Of a stretch of 64,000 bases of DNA, positions 60,590 through 64,000 are shown piece after piece. Position 1 is the first letter of the stretch. The number at the start of each line of letters is the position of its first letter. Made by a program: the position numbers and the translations under genes. Origin of the DNA: Atriophallophorus winterbourni (Eukaryota; Platyhelminthes; Trematoda; Plagiorchiida; Microphallidae); assembly GCA_013407085.1 (NCBI GenBank), contig JACCGJ010015025.1, forward strand, positions 43,082 through 107,081. The letters are read 5' to 3'. Under the pieces are notes generated by a model. The model did no database searches and had not been told where the DNA came from. It was given only the letters and a program-made list of their open reading frames with translations.

Positions 60590-62008
60590 CTAGGAAGCCG
60601 ATCCGGAAGGGATCGGCTGTGGTAGGTTTTTTGAGGCGGCTGCTTCACGTAATTCCGGTTGATCGACCTCGGGTGTTGGGTCGGTAATTTTCGTCTCGGG
60701 TCTAATCCGATTGGTATCGATAGACGAACGAAGGCGAATTTCTGATGGAGCTTTCCATCGGTTCGCGTACCAACATTCGAGCGCCGACGTAACCATACAT
60801 TCCGACTGGAATGTTATTTTCGTAATTCGGGGGGCATTGCCTTTATAGTTCGGTGACTTGGGTAGGCGTTTTAGCGACGTTGTGAGTGTGGCGGTTATGT
60901 CAGATTGTTGCTGTATAAAGCGCCATTGCTCACAGTCGTGAATGTTGTTTTTGGATTCGTCGGCGTCGGAAACCTCAGGAATGCCGTGCACGTATATACT
61001 ACGTTTGTCATTATCCTGCTTCCAGTCAAATGACGGCTTTTTCTTGGCTTGCCGTGCTGCCCATGGTAGATCGGCGAAGATGCGGATTGGAGTAGGGGAT
61101 TTGCGAAGTACGTACGTGGAGAGAAGCACGGTTTCAGCTGCTTCAACGGACTTCAGTGTGACACGCAGAAGTCTGGGTTCTCCTAGGTGAGACGAATTCG
61201 GAGGCCTGGACAACCGCACCACGCTATCGGCTTCCGAGGAAACCTGAAGGGTACGACAAATTTGATCCCATTGCGAAACGTCTTCGAATAGACGTTCTTT
61301 AAAACACGGCGACTTGGATTCGGGCACGTTTGTGCAGATCACCGTCATTCTACCATCGCGGGAATTCTGCTTAGGGTTTTTCTGTTGGTTAGCAGAAGGA
61401 CGTGTTGCATCTATCGCTGGGACTAATGGTAGCTTCGAGATACGGGGATCAGTTTGTACACGAGGTGACGCAGCAACGACTTTGGAGTATCCAAGCTTGG
61501 TGGCGATCTTGGGGCGGATATCGTCCTTAATAGAATTAGGTGGTGATGAACAGGTCGTAAACTTCGAAGGAACAGCAACCCTTTTCAACTCGGACTGTTG
61601 ACGAGTACACAGAGAACCATGGCTGTTTTCTAACCGGAGCAGTCTACTTTCAAGAGATGCAATTTTATGAGACTGTGCAACTTGAACTTGAACTTGTTGG
61701 TCTAACAACGATAGCAGACAACGGACAGTTGGGTTTAACGAGCATGCTGCACAGAGCCAAAGCTTACTTGCGTTTTGTTTGTGTTCATTAAAAACAGGGG
61801 ACGTCAAACCCGAGCAACCAGGATGAAACCAGGAAGAGCAGATGCTACATTCTATCCCTTCAAGAACATGGGTGGAACAACCGGCTTTACCGCAATTGAC
61901 TGTAGCTTCAGACGGCTTTTGGGGTTCAGGAGCTTTTCTACGTGCATTTTGTTGCAGTGAAGAATTCCCGAGACTACTCTCAGTAACTTTTGATCTACGA
62001 GCAACCAT
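60590..62008 (-). CDS. CR1-like LINE ORF1 protein (PHD-type zinc finger)
   Basis: 472 residues, uninterrupted, from ATG at 62,008. Residues 39-89 hold a Cys4-His-Cys3 PHD-like finger (CGKAGC, ECSIC, WFHPGC, LWLCAAC). Residues about 95-135 are a probable coiled coil (LLSLLDQQVQVQ, ASLESRLLRLENS). A basic middle part and a C-terminal acidic/proline part follow. Such ORF1 proteins of CR1 LINEs are thought to bind RNA or partners during retrotransposition. The ORF ends next to the ORF2 frame. It is open, but the element's ORF2 is dead, so any product would be orphan. Confidence 0.8.
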   Translation of the reverse strand: MVARRSKVTESSLGNSSLQQNARRKAPEPQKPSEATVNCGKAGCSTHVLEGIECSICSSWFHPGCSGLTSPVFNEHKQNASKLWLCAACSLNPTVRCLLSLLDQQVQVQVAQSHKIASLESRLLRLENSHGSLCTRQQSELKRVAVPSKFTTCSSPPNSIKDDIRPKIATKLGYSKVVAASPRVQTDPRISKLPLVPAIDATRPSANQQKNPKQNSRDGRMTVICTNVPESKSPCFKERLFEDVSQWDQICRTLQVSSEADSVVRLSRPPNSSHLGEPRLLRVTLKSVEAAETVLLSTYVLRKSPTPIRIFADLPWAARQAKKKPSFDWKQDNDKRSIYVHGIPEVSDADESKNNIHDCEQWRFIQQQSDITATLTTSLKRLPKSPNYKGNAPRITKITFQSECMVTSALECWYANRWKAPSEIRLRSSIDTNRIRPETKITDPTPEVDQPELREAAASKNLPQPIPSGSAS

Positions 62009-62130
62009 TATCTAGAAAATTTGTTACGAATGAAAAAACAAATTCAGGAGAGCAAAATTTCACGTTTGATTTCAAAGCGCGCGCAGGTATCGACAGGAAA
62101 TCTTTTACGCGCGCGTAGTTATTACCCTAA

Positions 62131-62730
62131 ACCCTAGCAGGTTGTTGAAAATTGCTAATTGCAAGCTGTAAAATTTTAGAGTCGAAACGATGATAGTAAT
62201 GCAATCATATCTGTTATGCTCATAATTTTAATTCTAAGTAGGGTTCGGAAAATCAACAAATATACAAATTATTTTGGAACACGTTAGGAATTCAACCAGC
62301 CCGCCAACTCTCAAACTGTTCAGTTCAGTTTGGGCTGTTTGAGCTGTTCAGTTCAGTTGACAATGGATAGTAAGTAGATAACGAGCGTTCAGAATTTCTT
62401 CAGATATAAAGCTGCACAGAAGCACCCGCCACTGCCAAAATATTTATTCTTATGCCAGTTTGAAGAGTTCGGTGATCGCGACGCCATGAATTTATCTTAT
62501 TGTTGTTCAGTTCAGTTCAGTTTGCACAGGACAGTATGTGGCTAACGAGCTAATCGATTTCTTCCGTTAGTATGCCACAGAAGAGGGTCCACCACATCAA
62601 ACAATATATTCACAAATGTTTTCTGGTATAAGAGTAATCTGGAATGCAACAGAAAATCTCCCTCACCAATAAGCGAGGAGAAACATTAGTGCGTTCCAAA
62701 GACAACATGAGGATCATACCAACTTTTTAC
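62131..62730. repeat. Region with a diverged tandem repeat next to the CR1 5' end
   Basis: Two related segments begin with gttcagttcagtt at about 62,346 and 62,507 and share the phrases cacagaag and ataacgag/ctaacgag in the same order, roughly 160-170 bp apart. They may belong to the CR1 5' UTR or be an independent repeat. No gene. Confidence 0.4.
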
Positions 62731-63660
62731 TTATGAATGAAAATCAGGAAATAATGAAGGCCACATAGAGTCGAGTCCATTCTTGAAACCCACTACCGAA
62801 CTAGAACAAACAACTTCTTTAGGAAGACGATTCAAACAACTTACTACCCTTTCACTGAAGAAGAACTTACGAACATTGGACCTAACATGTTGCTTGGCCA
62901 GTTTTAATGTGTGGCCTCGAGTACCCACACATGGCGCCAGAGCGTACAATTCACTATGATGATTAGTACTGAAACCTGACATGATTTTGAAGGTTTCAAT
63001 CAGGTCCCCACGAAGCCGCCTCCTTTTTAGTGAGAAGAGATCTAGACTCAGCAATCGTTCCTCATACGACCTACCTGATTGCCCTGCAGTCATATGAGTG
63101 GCTAGACGTTAAACACCTTCAAGCTTGGAAATATCTTTTTTCAAATAAGGTGACCATATTTGAACGCAATACTCGAGATGTGGTCTCACGACCGCTTTAT
63201 ATAAGTGTATGAAAACCACGTGGAACCTGCAGGATAAAACTGATCGAAGGCGAAATGCTAGCGAGTTGTGCAGCAGCTGCACATTGATCAGCCCATTTAA
63301 AGTCCGCTGAAACCTCTATACCTAAATCGCGAACTTTTGGCACCCCATTTATCTCAAGTATACCATCTTGTCCAGCAACCTCTAGCTTCTTAATGACTTT
63401 GGAAAAGAGATAGCTTTTAGTGAAGTTAACTGGTAGATCCTATGAATCAGACCACTTGATCACCTTTTCTATATTCTCAAGAAGATCCCGTTCATCCAGA
63501 TATCGGATGAACTTGACATCATCTGCAAAAATATAGCAGGGACACTTAAGCGACGCTGCCAAATCATCGATCAAAATGAGGAAAAGTAGCGGTCCGAGTA
63601 CGGAACCTTGTTGGACTCCAATAACAACTTTCAATTTCGACGAATACATACCGCCTATGC
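62731..63660 (-). mobile_element. Second CR1-like LINE remnant, minus strand
   Basis: 63,440-63,649 reads GVQQGSVLGPLLFLILIDDL and CYIFADDVKFIRYL (RT boxes, FADD); 62,731-63,093 reads RSYEERLLSLDLFSLKRRRL, RGHTLKLAKQHVRSNVRKFF and SCLNRLPKEVVCSS. The stretch between is frame-broken but on the same strand and in order. The copy starts inside the RT domain, so it is 5'-truncated. It is a different subfamily from the 57-62 kb element. Confidence 0.78.
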
Positions 63661-64000
63661 TGACAGATGAAGAAGAAATAATTATCCTGTGATCTTAATC
63701 ACTGACTTCTCCGGAACGTTTTATCTACCAAAAATAGGGCGTCTCAGTGGAGACAAGCAGAACGGCTCACCGTTGTCCACTAAAGTTAGTGGAGTCCAAA
63801 TACGGCTTCGAATTCACCTTTGATTTAAACGACACAACTTATTTGCAATTGATTGTATTAAATTGAATTGAATGAAACTATAAACCAAGAAAAGAAGTGA
63901 GAAAAACCATGCTCACTATTCGATTTACGCAGTATGAATTGATGTATATAAGTTGAACAATCCCGTAAACTTTTTGTGGTTGCTGCCTATGCAACGACTA
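63661..64000. other. Unassigned right edge
   Basis: No LINE frame continues past about 63,660 on the minus strand. Nothing else is recognised. Confidence 0.35.

Larger units (their letters stand above)
57098..62130 (-). mobile_element. CR1-like LINE, nearly full length
   Basis: Minus strand, distinctly more GC-rich than its surroundings. From the 5' end: a short leader, intact ORF1 (60,590-62,008), ORF2 with endonuclease, RT and C-terminal regions, a 3' UTR, and a 3' end made of three or more copies of a 7-bp unit (atagtca on the plus strand, 57,098-57,122). The 3' microsatellite and lack of poly(A) fit the CR1 clade, which includes schistosome Perere/SR families; the exact family is not determined. 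ORF2 is broken by an insertion at 59,597-59,883 and a frameshift near 57,965. Confidence 0.88.

Noticed and set aside
1..64000. CRISPR arrays, bacterial operons, rRNA genes
   Set aside because: None seen. The direct repeats are large eukaryotic tandem units, and the DNA has introns and LINEs.

Overview
The window looks like genomic DNA from a schistosome-type blood fluke. It is very AT-rich with long introns, it carries decayed RTE-like and CR1-like LINEs, and its centre is a gene built almost wholly from 15-39 nt exons behind one signal-peptide exon, which is the architecture of schistosome micro-exon genes (MEGs). The species cannot be fixed from the sequence alone.

Layout. 1-4,250: a decayed minus-strand RTE-like LINE. 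4,251-5,577: upstream region ending in a TATA box (5,518). 5,578-48,793: one plus-strand micro-exon gene. My model has 74 coding exons: a 49-nt signal-peptide exon, a 19-nt exon, three tandem blocks of 23, 24 and 23 microexons in units of about 13.4-14 kb, one possible 18-nt exon and a terminal exon with stop and poly(A) signals. Every internal microexon length is a multiple of three and every one is entered and left in phase 2, so the set reads as one frame of 549 codons including the stop. The repeat units start after the signal-peptide exon, so this looks like internal amplification of one gene, not three genes. The introns hold copies of LINE relics on both strands, a palindromic MITE-like element and an (AAT)n tract of different length in each unit. 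Unit 3 also carries a 1.4-kb inverted copy of part of itself, including an antisense copy of one microexon.

48,880-57,090 is intergenic DNA with at least three badly decayed LINE fragments. 57,098-62,130 is a well-preserved minus-strand CR1-like LINE: an intact ORF1 with a PHD-type zinc finger, and an ORF2 broken by a 287-bp SINE-like insertion with a 14-bp target duplication and by one frameshift. 62,731-63,660 is a further CR1-like remnant.

The strongest observation is that between repeat units several microexons differ far more than the introns that separate them (12 of 42 exonic versus 1 of 75 intronic positions for microexons 8-9). This points to diversifying selection on the secreted product. 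Exon calls rest on splice consensus, phase and three-way comparison; no transcript evidence was available.
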